Positions 8,056-10,155 of a stretch of DNA of 10,155 nt are shown in pieces (within the stretch, counting starts at the first letter, position 1; the number at the start of each line of letters is the position of its first letter). Source of the stretch: Vibrio madracius (GTDB lineage: Bacteria > Pseudomonadota > Gammaproteobacteria > Enterobacterales > Vibrionaceae). A program made the position numbers and the translations under genes. Under the pieces are notes generated by a model. That model saw only the letters and a list, made by a program, of their open reading frames with translations. It was not told the DNA's origin and made no database searches. The stretch is taken from assembly GCA_000695745.1 (NCBI GenBank), contig ASHK01000188.1:1-10155 (forward strand). Reading direction: 5' to 3'.

Positions 8056-10155
8056 ATGAATGTGAAACGCCTAACTCAATGGCTAGTAGCCGTCGCTCTC
8101 CTTTCCAACAGTGGACTGGTGTTAGCAACTGACAATACCGAGAACAACGCAAAAGAGCTTGATCGCCCTAAAATCGGGTTGGTCTTAGCTGGCGGGGGAG
8201 CGAAGGGTGCGGCGCACATTGGTGTGTTAAAAGCGCTAGAAGAAATGCACATTCCCGTTGATATTATTACGGGTACTAGCATGGGAGCGTATGTTGGTGG
8301 CCTTTATGCTACGGGGATGAGCGCGGATGAGATTGAGAGTTTCATCTATACCGTTGATTGGAATAACGGCTATCGTGATCGTGTGAGTCGAAGCCAACGC
8401 AGAGTTCGAGACAAAGAGTCGGAAGACCGCTATCAAATTCGAACGGATATTGGCTTACACTTTGGCTCGATTGAGGCACCAAAAGGTGTCGTGCAAGGTC
8501 AGAATATGTTGCGTATTTTACGCAAAACGACCGGAAACCTTCCCGAATTTAAATCATTCGATGATTTAGCCATCCCTTATCGTTCTGTCGCAACTGATAT
8601 TTTAAAACTAGAGCCTGTCGTTCTGGATAAAGGCTATCTAGTGGACGCCATGATGGCGAGTATGTCTGTGCCCGGAGCACTGCCTCCTTATGAACTAGAT
8701 GGTTATCTGTTGGTGGACGGTGGCGTGACCAACAATATGCCCGTCGAGCTCGCCAAACAGATGGGAGCGGACATCATCATCGCGGTCGATATCAGCAGTG
8801 ACTACAAGACAAGAGAAGATTTCAATAGCTTCTTTACTGTTGGGGAGCAGCTGTCGAATTACTTGGTGCGTCGCAGTACCGAAGAGCAAATGCAAGCCTT
8901 GGATAGTAATGACATCCTAGTGCACCCTGATGTTGGCAAGATAGCTACCACGGATTTTTCTGCTATGCCGAAGGCTTATGATTTAGGTTATCAAGCCGCT
9001 TATCGCAATGAAAAAAAGTTAAAAGCTCTCACTGTCAACAGCGCTAAATTTCAGCACTATATTGACGTTAAACAAGCTGCGCGCAAGAAGCTAGTGTATG
9101 GCGATGAGAATGTTGTCGATAAAATTGTCATTAACAATCAGAGCCATTACAGTGATGAGTTGATAAAAAGTCGTTTAGGACTAGAAGCGGGTGAGGTATT
9201 AGAAACGGATGAGATAGAGCAACATATTGAAGAGCTCTATGCGCTGGATCGTTTTGAACTCATTACCTACCACTATGACGACAGTGATGGTGAGACTGAG
9301 CTTGTCGTTGATGTGAAAGAGAAGTCTTGGGGTCCCAACTATATGGACTTTCGTTTCTATCTTGAAGAAGACTTTAATGCCAACAGTTTCTACTCAATTG
9401 GTGTCACAACGAACTTTACCGATTTAAATGATCGTGGTGCTGAGCTGAGGGTAAACGCGGACTTTGGTACAGATAAGCGTGTTGAAGGTGAGCTGTATTC
9501 CCCTTTTATGTTCAACCAAGACTTCTTTTTACTGGCAGGGCTTCGTTACAACAGTGATAAACGTAACGTGCTGTGTCAGATAAATGCCACGGAAGATGGC
9601 TGCGTCGATCCCGCGCTTGAGGGCAATGACGATTTTGTTCCTGTGACCTATCGTGAATGGGAAGGAGAATTTGCGGTCGGTTATCAGCCAACACTGTGCA
9701 GGAGGTCAAAATTGGTGCTCGTTATACTACGGGTGAATCATTTGTATCGCCGTTGCCTTCTTCTGGAAAGTTCGACTTTGACCGCCGAGGATTCTTCGTC
9801 AACTACAAATTAGATACTCTGGATGATTACAGTTTGCCAACTAAAGGATGGCTGGTGAATTTGGAGTATTTACTCTCTAAGGACAGTGGCGACCAAAGTA
9901 TCCACAATGATCCCTCAGACTTTTCTGATAATGCGTACGAAATTAATATTGCTACTAAATATGCAAAAACTTTCAATCGCAACACCTTTGTTGGCTCGTT
10001 CGATTATGAAATGATTGAGACAGAAAACGATTCCTTGCCAGTGAGTCCGAGAGAGCTTGGTGGCTTTCTGAATATGTCTGGTATCCCTCGTAATAGCTTG
10101 ATTGGTCAAAACAAGCTCTATGGTAGCTTGGTGTATCGTTATCGTTGGTTCGATA
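8056..10155 (+). CDS. Patatin-like phospholipase autotransporter (type Vd, PlpD-like), frameshifted, 3' end outside window
   Basis: The product is a predicted outer-membrane protein with a secreted lipase. A signal peptide spans residues 1-24, with cleavage likely after VLA. The patatin domain follows, with oxyanion motif GGGAKG (46-51), nucleophile S75 in GTSMG, and D221 in DGG completing the Ser-Asp dyad. Residues of about 350-425 look like one POTRA domain, and from about 428 alternating aromatic and polar strands look like a transmembrane barrel. This order is that of Pseudomonas aeruginosa PlpD. The first frame stops at 9811-9813. Restoring one G near 9698 (CTGTGC to CTGTGGC) puts it in the frame that stays open to the window edge, giving about 700 residues, so only a short C-terminal part is missing. 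The start is ambiguous: AGGG (8052-8055) touches the ATG but is six bases before an in-frame GTG at 8062. The natural substrate is unknown. Confidence 0.9.

Noticed and set aside
2961..9698. Programmed frameshifting or phase variation as the cause of the five breaks
   Set aside because: The runs are only two to five bases, too short for typical phase-variable tracts. No slippery heptamer with a downstream structure was seen, and the affected genes are housekeeping functions.

Overview
The window is a chromosomal housekeeping segment from a gammaproteobacterium, most likely a member of the Vibrionaceae. The evidence for this is moderate GC with gammaproteobacterial protein sequences, the gene order pcnB-gluQRS-dksA-sfsA facing away from hrpB-mrcB, and an added patatin autotransporter gene after mrcB. 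The order matches the Escherichia coli folK-pcnB-gluQRS-dksA-sfsA / hrpB-mrcB region, except that ligT is missing between sfsA and hrpB. I see no mobile element, CRISPR array, tRNA or rRNA.

Minus strand, read right to left from about 3069 to 1: sfsA (frameshifted), then dksA with its own good sigma70 promoter and ribosome binding site, a strong intrinsic terminator, gluQRS, and the first 245 codons of pcnB, which runs off the left edge. These genes link stringent-response transcription control (DksA), tRNA-Asp modification (GluQRS) and RNA 3' polyadenylation (PcnB).

Plus strand, from 3126 to the right edge: hrpB (DExH helicase, TTG start, two frameshifts), mrcB (penicillin-binding protein 1B, overlapping hrpB by 4 bases, one frameshift), an 80-base AT-rich gap, and a patatin-POTRA-barrel protein of the type Vd (PlpD-like) autotransporter kind (one frameshift, 3' end outside the window). 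The last two act at the cell envelope.

The most notable property of the window is that four consecutive genes contain five single-base losses between about 2961 and 9698. Each is repaired by restoring one base, usually in a short run of the same base, and the protein on either side is otherwise well preserved. This looks much more like systematic under-calling in a draft sequence than like five independent mutations, though reads would be needed to prove it. I found no convincing undescribed system. The biological points worth a look are the GC-rich discriminator of the dksA promoter, the terminator that limits gluQRS, the uncertain N-terminus of PcnB, and the patatin autotransporter placed next to mrcB.
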